Assembly: GCF_007126775.1 (NCBI RefSeq)
Contig: NZ_SLAP01000021.1
Location: 1-64,000 of the forward strand
Reading direction: 5' to 3'
DNA length: 64,000 nucleotides
DNA from: Cecembia sp.
GTDB taxonomy: Bacteria; Bacteroidota; Bacteroidia; Cytophagales; Cyclobacteriaceae
Numbering within the stretch: position 1 is the stretch's first letter; every line of letters begins with the position of its first letter. Below, in pieces: positions 30,454-41,093 of this stretch. A program made the translations under genes and the position numbers. Under the pieces are notes generated by a model. That model saw only the letters and a list, made by a program, of their open reading frames with translations, searched no databases and had not been told where the DNA came from.

Positions 30454-31894
30454 TTCCTTTTCTCATAATCATAACGGTCAATAAAACTACTGACGCGACC
30501 AACAACAAATTAATAAATAGCGAAAAATAATACTTATATCTCTGGTATGAAAGTTTATTGCTTTCTACTTCAATCAGATCATATATTCCTCCAAGCCTTT
30601 GCTTAGAAATGGCCTGATTGACTTTTGAATCCCCTTTTACCTGAATCACTGCACTTGGCCTTAAAGTATCATATTTTGCCAATACTGGATTGAAGTAAAT
30701 CCATTCGAAATGATCTGAAAGCCGCACTTCTCCAGGCTCATTGATGGTCAGGTAGTAGTTGAACTCCTTGACTCCTCTTATTTTTCCCATTCCCCGATTG
30801 ATTTGCTGTCTCACATTGGGATCAAAAGTATTGAGCTTTTGGATTTGGCGGGTTCTTGGAGCAGAAATCGAATTGACATTGCCCTCTCCACTGATGCCAA
30901 AATTGTAAGTAAATCCCTCTCCTGTTTCCACTTCCAAACTGCTGATATTTTCACGCAACTGAAATACTCCAACGCTGACTTCATTTCGTAAGGGGTGCTG
31001 AGGGAGTGGCCTCACTTTTACGGTCTTAGCTGAAGAATAAAAGGTTTTGAAGTCCTCTAGTCTGTTACTCCCAAAAAAGGTAGGATTTCTTGCTACCCTG
31101 TATTTGATCATCTCCCAAGAAATCTGGGGGATAATAATCTCTCCATCCGAAAAAGGAAAAAATGTAGCTTCATATACTTTATATTTAATCCAGTTCTTAC
31201 CACTTAGAGTTACCCGCTCCGGCTGAATATTTGTTATGTTGAAATTTTCTTCCCAAGCATTGCTTGGCTTCATTTTTTTCAAAATTTCATCCAACTGTCT
31301 ACCAGGTTCATAAAACTGAAAAGGAGCCTGGTTGGTCTCCGACATGTAAAATGCCAGACTAACATTAAAGCCCTCCCCTACAAATACTTCTGACTTGTCA
31401 ACTGAGCTGGCAAAAAAAGCATCATCTTCTATTTCAATAAATTCTGGTTCCTCCCTGTCTCTACTGCCAAATAAGTCATCAAAAGGATCAAAAACCCCTT
31501 GTCTCTGGCTTGTGCGGGTATCTCCCACCGTGATTTTTTTCCCGGGTGAGTCATAGCTATTTCCATTGATTTTAACAGAAAATTTCTCAAGAATGAATTC
31601 CCCCTTTCTAGTAGGTTTATAATATTGAATAATACTATTGGTGCTTGTGACTTGCCCATTAATAATATTCATGGAAGATGATTGTGATATCCCTTGCTTC
31701 TGGAAACCTATAATATCCGGAAATTCATCATAAGACTTAATTCTATCATTGGCAATAGTCACTTTGACACTGAAAGTTTCATTGAGACCTATTTCACTTG
31801 GCCCCAATTCAATGGAAACCTCCTGTGCCATAAGCCTGAAAGAAAAATTAAATAAAAAAGATACCAATAATAGGATGACGCGCGTTCTAATCAT
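30446..31894 (-). CDS. batD: BatD family protein (aerotolerance/oxygen-tolerance related)
   Basis: Signal peptide; [52 protein letters not shown]-terminal TM. Start set at MIRTRVILL. Confidence 0.88.
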   Translation of the reverse strand: MIRTRVILLLVSFLFNFSFRLMAQEVSIELGPSEIGLNETFSVKVTIANDRIKSYDEFPDIIGFQKQGISQSSSMNIINGQVTSTNSIIQYYKPTRKGEFILEKFSVKINGNSYDSPGKKITVGDTRTSQRQGVFDPFDDLFGSRDREEPEFIEIEDDAFFASSVDKSEVFVGEGFNVSLAFYMSETNQAPFQFYEPGRQLDEILKKMKPSNAWEENFNITNIQPERVTLSGKNWIKYKVYEATFFPFSDGEIIIPQISWEMIKYRVARNPTFFGSNRLEDFKTFYSSAKTVKVRPLPQHPLRNEVSVGVFQLRENISSLEVETGEGFTYNFGISGEGNVNSISAPRTRQIQKLNTFDPNVRQQINRGMGKIRGVKEFNYYLTINEPGEVRLSDHFEWIYFNPVLAKYDTLRPSAVIQVKGDSKVNQAISKQRLGGIYDLIEVESNKLSYQRYKYYFSLFINLLLVASVVLLTVMIMRKGNG

Positions 31895-32018
31895 GTTGAT
31901 GTCTGATCTTATTGGTCGCAAATTAACTTTATATTTTAAACGCAACAAACCTTTAATAGTATCGTATTCATGGTTGTAGTTGTTTTGTCACATAATAAAC
32001 CCTAAAATTCTTTGAGAT

Positions 32019-32210
32019 ATGTTAGAATACGTTAAAACAGTACTCATGAAGGTCAGTTTTGACAAAAGGCTTTTCGAAAAAGAGCTGAGAAAAGCTTTGA
32101 ATTTATTGCTTCCTGCAGAAATTCAGGAATTCAAAGAATGGTGTTACCGGAAGTTTTCAAGCAACTATGAACCGGTGCTTAACAAATACTTCGTGAGTTT
32201 GGCAGGTTAA
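32019..32210 (+). CDS. small protein of unknown function (63 aa)
   Basis: MLEYVKTVLMKVSFDKRLFEKELRKALNLLLPAEIQEFKEWCYRKFSSNYEPVLNKYF; charged, compact, followed at once by a terminator hairpin. Confidence 0.65.
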   Translation: MLEYVKTVLMKVSFDKRLFEKELRKALNLLLPAEIQEFKEWCYRKFSSNYEPVLNKYFVSLAG

Positions 32211-32216
32211 AACCTT

Positions 32217-32244
32217 AGTCCCCAAGGTGGGACTATTTTTTTTT
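32217..32244 (+). terminator. rho-independent terminator
   Basis: AGTCCC-caaggt-GGGACT followed by ATTTTTTTTT. Confidence 0.7.
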
Positions 32245-33412
32245 ATAGAATGGGATGTCTTTCAAAATTTTTAGCCCTGTCAAATAGGAACCTGTAAGTC
32301 ACTAGTCTTCTGTTCTGCTTGGCACCCAGATTTTTGGAAATATTCAGGATTTTTGGATTAAAGTCTCCCTGCCAGTTTAACTCCAAATTTTTATAATGCC
32401 TGGTCCTTTTGATTTCTTTTTCTGCTTCAACAATCATATAATAATCCACTCCCTTACCTTGAAACTCAGGTACGATTCCGAATACAATTCCAACAAAATT
32501 CCTGTTTTTACCAAAAGTTTTCAAAAAGAAAAACTTGATTTTTTCCCAAATCCCGAATTTGCCGTCCAGGTGTTTGATAATCTGATTGATGTCGGGAAGG
32601 TTGATCCACATGAGAATAGGCTCCTCTTTGTAGTAGGTAAACCATATCAGCTTCTCATCTAAAATCGGTTTCATGGATTCAAAAAGCTTCAAAGCATGTT
32701 GGGGACTGATTTCTTTGTTGCCTTCGTGTTTTGCCCAAGCCTTGTTATAAACTGTACTCAAGTCCCTGGCAAATTCAGGAAGTTTATTCTTTTTGAGATG
32801 CTTTACTTTGAAATCCGGATCTGAAAAATAATTGGCATGGCTCTCATAAAATTTAGAAGACAGTTGATTTTCCGCATTGGCAACATCAAGACTCCAACAA
32901 ATCTGATTGTAGAATACCTCAAAACCGTACTTTTCAAACAGATTTTGATAGTAAGGAGGGTTGTAATTCATATTGTAGATGGGTTCATGAAAGCCCTCCA
33001 CTAGCAAGCCCCACCATTTGTCCCTATCTCCAAAATTAATTGGGCCATCCATGGCCATCATACCCCTTTCAGCCAACCATTGCTTGGCCTTGTCAAAAAG
33101 CAAATCAGCAGCTTTTTGATTGTCAATACAATCGAAAAATCCAATCCCTCCTATTGGACCCTTATCTCCTTTGTTCTTGTATTTACGGTTGATAAATGCC
33201 GCTATCCTTCCCACAAATACGCCATTTTCATCCTGCAATAGCCAGCGTATAACTTCACCCTGCTGTAGAAATTTATTTTTGGTTTTATCGAAAACAGACA
33301 GGACATCTTTGTCCAAAGGTTTTATCCAGTTGGGATTACCACGGTTCATATGATCATGGACCTTTAAAAATGCTTGTTCCAAATTTTTGGAATCAACTTC
33401 TATCAGCTTCAT
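32243..33412 (-). CDS. GNAT-like N-acetyltransferase family protein
   Basis: ENGVFVGRIAAFINRKYKNKG; FFDCIDNQKAADLLFDKAKQWL; MDGPINFGDRDKWWGLLVEGFHEPIYNMNYNPPYYQNLFEKYGF. Confidence 0.75.
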   Translation of the reverse strand: MKLIEVDSKNLEQAFLKVHDHMNRGNPNWIKPLDKDVLSVFDKTKNKFLQQGEVIRWLLQDENGVFVGRIAAFINRKYKNKGDKGPIGGIGFFDCIDNQKAADLLFDKAKQWLAERGMMAMDGPINFGDRDKWWGLLVEGFHEPIYNMNYNPPYYQNLFEKYGFEVFYNQICWSLDVANAENQLSSKFYESHANYFSDPDFKVKHLKKNKLPEFARDLSTVYNKAWAKHEGNKEISPQHALKLFESMKPILDEKLIWFTYYKEEPILMWINLPDINQIIKHLDGKFGIWEKIKFFFLKTFGKNRNFVGIVFGIVPEFQGKGVDYYMIVEAEKEIKRTRHYKNLELNWQGDFNPKILNISKNLGAKQNRRLVTYRFLFDRAKNFERHPIL

Positions 33413-33575
33413 AAGCACAATTTTTACCAAATTTACAAAGTTATCCCAGTGATTTTTTCACCCTAGGCAATTGATGAAAAATATTTCTCCCTAAAGTTTA
33501 AATAAATGATTTTTATAACATCTATATTTATTTAAATTATTTGTAATTCATCTCTATTCTTTTTCTAATTTACAT

Positions 33576-34718
33576 TTGAAAAATAAATATTTAGCAGAAA
33601 ATAGAAACATATTTGTTTCATGCTGTACCGTTCTATTTTTGATTCTCACTAATTGTGTAACAGTATCTTTTGGCCAAAAATCAGATTATGTCATCCTCAA
33701 TGATTCTATCTACCGAGAAGGGAAAATACTGAGTCTTCCAAATGCAAATAATCAAATGATTACTTTCAGGTTGACTTCTAAAGTCCCCCCTCAAAACCTT
33801 GGAATAGACAGTTTAAATGAGTTTTCCTTTAAAAACCGGAAGTTCTTTAGAAAACAAGTGGAATTCATCTTTGAGAATCAACCTGTTTTTTTGGAATTGC
33901 TCGCAGAAGATGCGGAAAGCAATAAATTATGGAAGCTGAATGGAGAAACACCAATTTACTTAATCGAATCTAGTAACGCAATAATTCTGTTGGATGAGCA
34001 ATACCAGAAGTCCTTAGAAAAAATTTTAAGTAATGCAGAAGTCAGCCAACTTATCAACATTACTCCAATGAAGGAATACCCTTTGAAGTATCTCTTTGAA
34101 ACTGCTAAAACGATACAAAAGCCGAGAACTTTTACCAAAAGTTTACGGGTTTTACCGCACATTGGCTTTAACTTGATCAACCTTAAAGTAGGGGTTCCTG
34201 GATTAAATAATCATCTGCAAGTGAGTAGTACTTCTGCTTCCTTTGGAATCAATTCAGAGTTATTTATAAATTTTAACAGAAACATTTCTGTCAATTTAAA
34301 TCCTTCAATAGTTTTTGTCCAAGCATCAGATTTTGCTGTTTTTGAAAATGGGCAAGAAAGCATAGAAACGGACATCACCATCTCTTTGGATCAGCTTCAG
34401 GTTCCTTTGACTATCAAATACTATTTGGAAATAAGTCCAAATAGAAGCCGCGCTTTTTTAGAGAGCGGATATGTATTCGGGAAATCCATAAAAAATAATG
34501 CCAATTCATTTCAGGGACGTATTGTGGGCAATGAGGTATTTACCTCGAGAGAAGTTTTTCAATTACCTGATATCCACCAAGGGATTGTATTTGGTGCAGG
34601 AATTGAAAAATACTTGAATAACCACAATGCTATAAACCTGGGAAGCAAGGCTTTATTTTTAAATGGTGCCACTTCAACGATGACACAGTTTCAATTTTTT
34701 ATAGGCTATAAATTTTAA
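33576..34718 (+). CDS. outer-membrane beta-barrel-like hypothetical protein (TTG start)
   Basis: Hydrophobic N-terminus then ...SFGQ; C-terminal half with alternating strands ending FFIGYKF (terminal Phe). Confidence 0.65.
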   Translation: MKNKYLAENRNIFVSCCTVLFLILTNCVTVSFGQKSDYVILNDSIYREGKILSLPNANNQMITFRLTSKVPPQNLGIDSLNEFSFKNRKFFRKQVEFIFENQPVFLELLAEDAESNKLWKLNGETPIYLIESSNAIILLDEQYQKSLEKILSNAEVSQLINITPMKEYPLKYLFETAKTIQKPRTFTKSLRVLPHIGFNLINLKVGVPGLNNHLQVSSTSASFGINSELFINFNRNISVNLNPSIVFVQASDFAVFENGQESIETDITISLDQLQVPLTIKYYLEISPNRSRAFLESGYVFGKSIKNNANSFQGRIVGNEVFTSREVFQLPDIHQGIVFGAGIEKYLNNHNAINLGSKALFLNGATSTMTQFQFFIGYKF

Positions 34719-34723
34719 AAGCT

Positions 34724-36514
34724 ATGACAAAGAAATTCTGGTTATGGATAATTATTGGGGTTTTCATCCAGGCCTGCAGCGAAGATGAAACCTTTACACG
34801 CAGGAATTATCCATTTGTTGAAAGTCTCGATATTCAACTGGTGGATAATACAGGGGCAAGTGTAACATTTAATGTACGGCAGAATGGCACAACAGCCAAT
34901 ACCCTATTTGGGGTGGAATACACGGAAATCCAAACTGGTACGGTAGATGAGGAAACCCGTCGTTACAGAAGTATTGAAAAAACCGGAACGATTTCAGACG
35001 GGATCCAATCTGTAAGGATTACACATGATATAGAGGCTGGCCAACAGTATCAGGTACGTCCATTTGTAAAGTCAGGCAGTTTTACTGTGTTCGGTTATCC
35101 AATGGTCTTTTCAAGTCTTGGGGGACTAGCCCCAGAAATTCTGGAGATTTCCAATAAAATAATATTTGGAAATACTGAGATTGAAATATCAGGTAACTAT
35201 TTCAGCACTATCCTCGAAAGAAATATCGTAGAGATCCCAGGACTGGAAAATATATTCGAAATAAGTATTATAGAAAGTTCTATAGAAAAGCTGAAAATTC
35301 GCCTGACCCAAAAGCCTCTTGTTCAACTGCCTGTAGAAAACATTAAATATGATCTCAAAATCACTGTTGCAGGCAAAAATACCACTCTTACTGAAGCATT
35401 TTCAATTGGATTTCCTAAGATTGAGGAAGTGAGCCCTTTAAAAGGTCATGTGAGTTCAAGATTTAATTTAGCTGTAACTGATATCATGGGCCTCTTTAAT
35501 AATCAATTGAATTTCAACAAAATCGATTCCTTTTATCCAGAAGAGATTTCGCCATTGACAAAGCAGGCTTCATTCTATACAGGTGTTGTACCCAACCTAC
35601 CAGCAGGGTCCTATCAGTTATCCATACAAAACCAAGAATACATCAATGAATATGATCAACCCTTTGAGGTATTAAACAGCTGGCCTGTATTTCTTCAAGA
35701 TTTTTCTCTTCCTTCTTTTGAATTCCAAAAAATTCAGGTGGGAAGGGATGTGGTATTTATGGGAACTGGAGGCTGGACTGAAATTTCTTCTTTGGGTTTG
35801 GACCTAGGTCAAATGAAAAGCTTTACCGAATTTGAGGGTATCTATTCCCGTAGAAATCATTTGTTGACAGCAGGACAAGATCGTTACATCTACTTTGGAT
35901 TAGGAACTCCCCTGTTAAGCTCTGAAAGTTTAAAAGATTTTTCGAGATTAGATATCCAAAACAATATTTGGGAGAAACTTCCGGATTTTACACTGGAAAA
36001 TTCCAGTATTTCCCATTCCTTTGAATTTCAAGGAAATATAGTCGTCATACCTTTTAATTATAGCAATTTTCAGGTATTTGATGTAAATTCTAAAAATTGG
36101 AAAGAAAGTGATCAAGTAATTCCATCCCTACTAAGGAATGCCATTTCCATTACTTCAAGAGGAAATGAAATTTTCTTTTTGATAAAAGAAGCAGACATCA
36201 AAATTTATAAATTCATTCTAGGTCAATCACCCACTCTAATAGGAACATTATCCACGGATTCCAACACGGATCTTAACAGAAAGGCAGAAATAATCGAAGC
36301 CAACAATAATATTTATACAATCCTTGGAACCAGTTTGATATACAAGCTCGATAATCAGACCAACAATTTGATCAGAATCCAGTCCATCTTCGATAGCATC
36401 AATTCCAACATTATGCCTCTTAAAACTTCAGAGGGACTACTTATGGCTTTTCCGGTTCACCCTGCATTAAATGTTGAAAAAAGAATTATCTATAAGCTAC
36501 AAATCGAAGAATAA
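34724..36514 (+). CDS. TIG/IPT-domain, kelch-like surface lipoprotein
   Basis: Lipobox IQAC-SEDE; TIG-like APEILEISNKIIFGNTEIEISGNYFS; WxxLPDF and DVNSKNW kelch-like blades; 5 nt after preceding ORF. Confidence 0.65.
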   Translation: MTKKFWLWIIIGVFIQACSEDETFTRRNYPFVESLDIQLVDNTGASVTFNVRQNGTTANTLFGVEYTEIQTGTVDEETRRYRSIEKTGTISDGIQSVRITHDIEAGQQYQVRPFVKSGSFTVFGYPMVFSSLGGLAPEILEISNKIIFGNTEIEISGNYFSTILERNIVEIPGLENIFEISIIESSIEKLKIRLTQKPLVQLPVENIKYDLKITVAGKNTTLTEAFSIGFPKIEEVSPLKGHVSSRFNLAVTDIMGLFNNQLNFNKIDSFYPEEISPLTKQASFYTGVVPNLPAGSYQLSIQNQEYINEYDQPFEVLNSWPVFLQDFSLPSFEFQKIQVGRDVVFMGTGGWTEISSLGLDLGQMKSFTEFEGIYSRRNHLLTAGQDRYIYFGLGTPLLSSESLKDFSRLDIQNNIWEKLPDFTLENSSISHSFEFQGNIVVIPFNYSNFQVFDVNSKNWKESDQVIPSLLRNAISITSRGNEIFFLIKEADIKIYKFILGQSPTLIGTLSTDSNTDLNRKAEIIEANNNIYTILGTSLIYKLDNQTNNLIRIQSIFDSINSNIMPLKTSEGLLMAFPVHPALNVEKRIIYKLQIEE

Positions 36515-36534
36515 TGGACTTTAGGGGATATATT

Positions 36535-37482
36535 TTAGCTGTTATTCTTTTTTAGAAAATCCACATTACGCTTCAAGCCAGAATATTTGGTTCTTTTAAG
36601 CGGAGATTTTTTAAAAACCCTTGCAAAAGTTTCTTCGGTGATTTCTTCCCAGTCTGCCTTCGAGAAATCAAGAATGTCAGGATGCGGATCAAATCTGGGT
36701 TCTTTATGGGCTATGGAAAACTTATTCCAAGGACAGACATCCTGACAGATATCACAGCCAAATACCCAATTTTCAAACATGCCTTTCACCTCCTGAGGGA
36801 TTTGGTCTTTAAGCTCTATAGTAAAATAAGAGATGCATTTGGAACCGTCTACTACTCCGGGTTGAACGATTGCATCGGTAGGACAGGCATCAATGCAGCG
36901 TGTGCATGTTCCGCAGTAATCTTTGACCATTGGAGCGTCTGGGCATACTTCCAGGTCTATGATCAATTCTGCTAGGAAAAAGAAACTCCCCATTTGTCTG
37001 TTTAACAAAAGGCTATTCTTTCCTTGCCACCCTATACCGGCTTTCTCTGCCCATTGTCTTTCCATAACGGGAGCTGAATCCACAAATGCCCTACCTCCTA
37101 TTTCCCCTATTTCTGTTTGGAGATTTTGAAGCATTAATTTGAGTTTATCCCTTATTACAAAATGGTAATCCTCCCCATAAGCATATTTTGCAATTTTGTA
37201 ATCCCCTGCATTCTCAGGAAGTTTTTTTGAAGGATAGTAATTATAAATCAGACTGACAACTGTTTTTGCCCCATCAACCAGTAATCTTGGATCCAGTCTT
37301 TTATCAAAATGATTGGCCATGTAGGCCATTTCTCCATGGTAATTTTGTTTTAACCAAGCTTCCAGCTTTGGGGCTTCTTCCTCCAAAAAGTCTGCTTTGG
37401 CAATACCACAAAAGTCAAATCCCAAGCTTTTAGCCTCGGCTTTTATGATTTTGGCATATTTATCCGACTGATTGGTCTGCAT
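36535..37482 (-). CDS. queG: epoxyqueuosine reductase
   Basis: [31 protein letters not shown]; two 4Fe-4S clusters [16 protein letters not shown] and [11 protein letters not shown]. Confidence 0.95.
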   Translation of the reverse strand: MQTNQSDKYAKIIKAEAKSLGFDFCGIAKADFLEEEAPKLEAWLKQNYHGEMAYMANHFDKRLDPRLLVDGAKTVVSLIYNYYPSKKLPENAGDYKIAKYAYGEDYHFVIRDKLKLMLQNLQTEIGEIGGRAFVDSAPVMERQWAEKAGIGWQGKNSLLLNRQMGSFFFLAELIIDLEVCPDAPMVKDYCGTCTRCIDACPTDAIVQPGVVDGSKCISYFTIELKDQIPQEVKGMFENWVFGCDICQDVCPWNKFSIAHKEPRFDPHPDILDFSKADWEEITEETFARVFKKSPLKRTKYSGLKRNVDFLKKNNS

Positions 37483-37485
37483 GAG

Positions 37486-38520
37486 TTATTCGAACAAACT
37501 TCCTGTACTTCCTCCAAAATTGGGTTTGATTTTAAGATGGTTATAAGCCAATTCGGTGGCCATTCTTCCTCTTGCGGTCCGCTTAAGATACCCTTCCTGA
37601 ATTAAAAAAGGCTCATAAACTTCCTCAATGGTTTCCGCTTCCTCCCCACAGGCTGTAGCTATGGTTCCCAGGCCTACGGGCCCCCCTTTAAATTTTTCGA
37701 TGATGGTCATCAGTATCCTGTTGTCCATTTCATCCAAACCATTTTCATCTACATCGAGGGCATCCAAAGCCATTTTGGCAATTTCCAGATTGATTTTGCC
37801 ATCACCTTTGATCTCTGCAAAATCCCGGGTTCTCCTGAGAAGCATATTGGCAATCCTTGGTGTTCCACGACTTCTTCTTGCAATTTCAAATGCGGCCACA
37901 TCATCAATTGGAGTCTGTAAAATACTGGCAGACCTTCCCACAATATCTGTTAACAATTTGGCATCATAATATTCCAGACGGGAATTGATACCAAAACGCG
38001 CACGAAGTGGAGAAGTCAGCAAGCCGGAGCGGGTGGTTGCTCCTATAAGGGTAAAAGGACTAAGTGAAATTTGTACTGACCTCGCATTTGGCCCTGAGTC
38101 CAACATTATATCGATTCGGAAATCTTCCATGGCAGAGTACAGGTACTCCTCTACAATTGGGTTCAAACGGTGAATTTCATCGATAAAAAGTACATCTCCT
38201 TCTTCCAAATTGGTCAAGAGCCCCGCCAAGTCGGAGGGCTTGTCCAAAACGGGACCTGAAGTAATCTTTATCCCTGCTTCCAACTCATTGGCAATAATAT
38301 GGCTCAATGTAGTCTTTCCCAAACCTGGGGGGCCATGTAAAAGCACATGGTCTAAAGGCTCATTTCTTCTTTTGGCCGCCAATACAAATATTTTCAAGTT
38401 CTCTACGATCTTGAACTGACCGGTAAAATCGTCAAAACTCAATGGCCTCAAGGCCTTTTCTACTTCCCTGTCTGAGGAATTCAATTTTTCCTTATCACCG
38501 CTCAAATAATCTTCTCTCAT
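37486..38520 (-). CDS. ruvB: Holliday junction branch migration DNA helicase RuvB
   Basis: [96 protein letters not shown]. Confidence 0.98.
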   Translation of the reverse strand: MREDYLSGDKEKLNSSDREVEKALRPLSFDDFTGQFKIVENLKIFVLAAKRRNEPLDHVLLHGPPGLGKTTLSHIIANELEAGIKITSGPVLDKPSDLAGLLTNLEEGDVLFIDEIHRLNPIVEEYLYSAMEDFRIDIMLDSGPNARSVQISLSPFTLIGATTRSGLLTSPLRARFGINSRLEYYDAKLLTDIVGRSASILQTPIDDVAAFEIARRSRGTPRIANMLLRRTRDFAEIKGDGKINLEIAKMALDALDVDENGLDEMDNRILMTIIEKFKGGPVGLGTIATACGEEAETIEEVYEPFLIQEGYLKRTARGRMATELAYNHLKIKPNFGGSTGSLFE

Positions 38521-38676
38521 ACCTTATGCTTCAGCAATTACAAAGATATAAATTTAGCGCAAGGCAGAAAGGAGTAAAATGCGTATACCCTAATATTGCA
38601 ATATTGTTGCATTTTTTATGGATTGGAACTTTATTTGGAAAATATCCATTAACTTTCGAGAAAATTACAAGATTAG

Positions 38677-39738
38677 ATGAGAAGTAATGCCAATAAAAAT
38701 ATAATTTATTCCATAGTATTGCTCTTGTTGGTGGCTATTGTCTATTTATACAGACAAAGTAATTCGGCTCCTAAGGCAGAGTCCACAGTTTTAAATCCCA
38801 ATAAAATTACGCTGACTGGGAACACTATGGGGACGAGCTACAGAATCGTTTACCTGGACGAAGAAGCAAGAAATTTTCAGCAAAGTATAGATTCTCTTTT
38901 ACTTGTTTTCAACCAGTCGCTATCCACCTATATTCCGGAGTCTGAGATCAGTCGCTTCAACAAAGGTGATTCTCTCATATATGATTCTCCTTTTTTCTAT
39001 CCTGTTCTCGTTTCCAGTAAGGAGATTTTTGAGGTGACCGAAGGAGCATTTGATCCCACTGTAGGTCCCTTGGTAAATTTATGGGGATTTGGGCCGGAAG
39101 GACCCCAACTCAATGACAGTATAAGGATCGAACAGCTTTTACCTTTGATAAATTTCGACAATATCATATTTGATGAAAAGCGGGTAAAAAAGGGTAAATC
39201 AGGTATTAAATTAGATTTTAGTGCCAATGCAAAAGGTTATGGTGTGGATATTTCGGCTGAATTTTTATCCAGCAAGGGGATAAATAACATGTTAGTCGAG
39301 ATTGGGGGAGAGTTAGTGGCAAGAGGAGTAAATGAAAGCGGAGAGATATGGAAAGTAGGGATAAGCAGACCAGAGGAAGAAGAAAGACAAGAAAACCTAT
39401 ACAGTGTGATTGCACTTCATAATAGAGCCATGGCTACTTCTGGCAATTACCGGAATTATTATGAGATCGATGGTAAGAAATTTTCCCATACCATTGATCC
39501 TTCCACAGGTCGTCCGGTAAATCATGGATTGCTGAGCGCTACAGTTGTAGCCGATGATTGCATCACAGCAGATGCAATAGCCACTGCCTTGATGGTTCTG
39601 GGTACAGAAAAAGCAATCGCATTGCAGCAGAAATACGGTGATTTTGAAATTTTTTTGATTTATAATGACGCGGAAGGAAATATTGGCTCCTATGTCAGTG
39701 AAGGTCTTGAACCCTTTCTTTCTTTTGTCAACAATTAA
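38677..39738 (+). CDS. apbE: FAD:protein FMN transferase
   Basis: MGTSYRIVY; GAFDPTVGPLVNLWGFG; DFSANAKGYGVD; SHTIDPSTGRPV; ADAIATALMVLG. Confidence 0.93.
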   Translation: MRSNANKNIIYSIVLLLLVAIVYLYRQSNSAPKAESTVLNPNKITLTGNTMGTSYRIVYLDEEARNFQQSIDSLLLVFNQSLSTYIPESEISRFNKGDSLIYDSPFFYPVLVSSKEIFEVTEGAFDPTVGPLVNLWGFGPEGPQLNDSIRIEQLLPLINFDNIIFDEKRVKKGKSGIKLDFSANAKGYGVDISAEFLSSKGINNMLVEIGGELVARGVNESGEIWKVGISRPEEEERQENLYSVIALHNRAMATSGNYRNYYEIDGKKFSHTIDPSTGRPVNHGLLSATVVADDCITADAIATALMVLGTEKAIALQQKYGDFEIFLIYNDAEGNIGSYVSEGLEPFLSFVNN

Positions 39739-39758
39739 CAGGCAAAGACCCAAAAAAG

Positions 39759-40538
39759 ATGGTATTAAACTTTATCCTTTTATTTGCTACAGCTATGCTT
39801 GCCGGAGGATTGGCGTATTTTATTCCAAGTTGGGAAGAGCGGTATTTTAAACTTGTTCTTGTTTTTGCAGGATCTTATTTGTTTGCCATCACAGTGCTTC
39901 ACATCTTACCCGAATTGTTTATGGATGCAATTGATGCTCCAAAAATGGGACTTTATATTCTTGTTGGGTTTTTTCTGCAGCAAATTCTTGCCCTTTTTTC
40001 TACGGGAGTTGAACATGGACATATCCATCATCCCAGTCATCAGCATGCGGCCAATGCAGGCGTATGGACCATCATGATAGGCCTATTTATGCATGCTTTT
40101 CTTGAAGGGACCCTCTTAGGGAATGAAGGTTCTTTATCTGCCCACCTGCATGATCATAGTGGGCATGATCACCACCATCACCACCACCATGGAAGTAATA
40201 ATTTGCTCTTTGGAATTTTGTTGCACAAAGGACCAGAGGCATTTGCACTGGTTGCAGTCTTGATGAGCTCCTTAAAAAAAAGGTGGATTTTTGCTTTGCT
40301 TACCATATTTGCGCTTGCTTCTCCTTTGGGTATGTTATTGAGCAATTACCTTTACGAAAGTAAAATCCTAGGTGGTGGAACCATGAATGTTTTCTACGGA
40401 ATCGTTGCGGGCAGTTTCTTGCATATCTCTACCACCATTTTCTTTGAAAGCAGCCCAGATCACCGATTCTATTTGAATAAAGTGATTGTAAGCATGATTG
40501 CTTTTGCCTTGGCCATTTCTCTTGAAATGCTTCTCTAG
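39759..40538 (+). CDS. ZIP family metal transporter
   Basis: Multi-TM; His-rich loops GHIHHPSHQH and HLHDHSGHDHHHHHHHG; HKGPEAFALVAVLM. Confidence 0.85.
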   Translation: MVLNFILLFATAMLAGGLAYFIPSWEERYFKLVLVFAGSYLFAITVLHILPELFMDAIDAPKMGLYILVGFFLQQILALFSTGVEHGHIHHPSHQHAANAGVWTIMIGLFMHAFLEGTLLGNEGSLSAHLHDHSGHDHHHHHHHGSNNLLFGILLHKGPEAFALVAVLMSSLKKRWIFALLTIFALASPLGMLLSNYLYESKILGGGTMNVFYGIVAGSFLHISTTIFFESSPDHRFYLNKVIVSMIAFALAISLEMLL

Positions 40539-40670
40539 ATTTTTTGATTCTGATTTTGGAAAAATTCATTATTTTATTTTGTTTTAGCAGACAATAAACA
40601 AAATCGTAGCTCTTTTTGCTAATATGATATACTTTCGCTAAATTTATATATAAAACACAAATACGTTTTT

Positions 40671-41093
40671 ATGGAGAAGCCATTCTGCCCCAAATGTGAC
40701 CATACCAAAATTGTTAAAAGTGGTGTTGTAGGAGGAAGGCAGCGGTTTAAGTGTAAAAAATGCGGTTACCATTTTACAGTCAATAAACTGGGAAAGTCCA
40801 TCGATAAGTATTATGTCGTAAAAGCTTTACAACTCTATGTGGAAGGTATATCTTATAGGGAAATCGAAAGAATATTGGGTGTAAGTCATGTCTCTGTCAT
40901 GAATTGGGTCAAACAATACAAAATCAAAGCCCCTGAAAATTACGATTACCGGCCTACTTATAAAGTGCTCAACCACACAGAATTGGTCAAATATATGGCT
41001 CAAAAAGAGAATTTAACAGATACAGGCATGCTGATTACAGAGCTAGGAGACAAATTCATGATTATTAAATGGGAAAGGTTCAGAAACCGTTAA
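40671..41093 (+). CDS. IS1/InsA-like zinc-ribbon + HTH protein (no DDE transposase domain)
   Basis: CPKCDHTKIVKSGVVGGRQRFKCKKCGYHFT zinc ribbon; YREIERILGVSHVSVMNWVKQY HTH; distinct C-terminus without catalytic triad. Confidence 0.8.
   Translation: MEKPFCPKCDHTKIVKSGVVGGRQRFKCKKCGYHFTVNKLGKSIDKYYVVKALQLYVEGISYREIERILGVSHVSVMNWVKQYKIKAPENYDYRPTYKVLNHTELVKYMAQKENLTDTGMLITELGDKFMIIKWERFRNR

Noticed and set aside
40164-40192. CACCAC/CATCAC simple repeat suggesting a regulatory microsatellite
   Set aside because: It is in frame in the ZIP transporter and encodes the poly-His loop.
40671-41093. Complete IS1-family insertion sequence
   Set aside because: Only the zinc-ribbon/HTH part is present; no InsB/DDE ORF, no clear terminal inverted repeats or target duplication around it.
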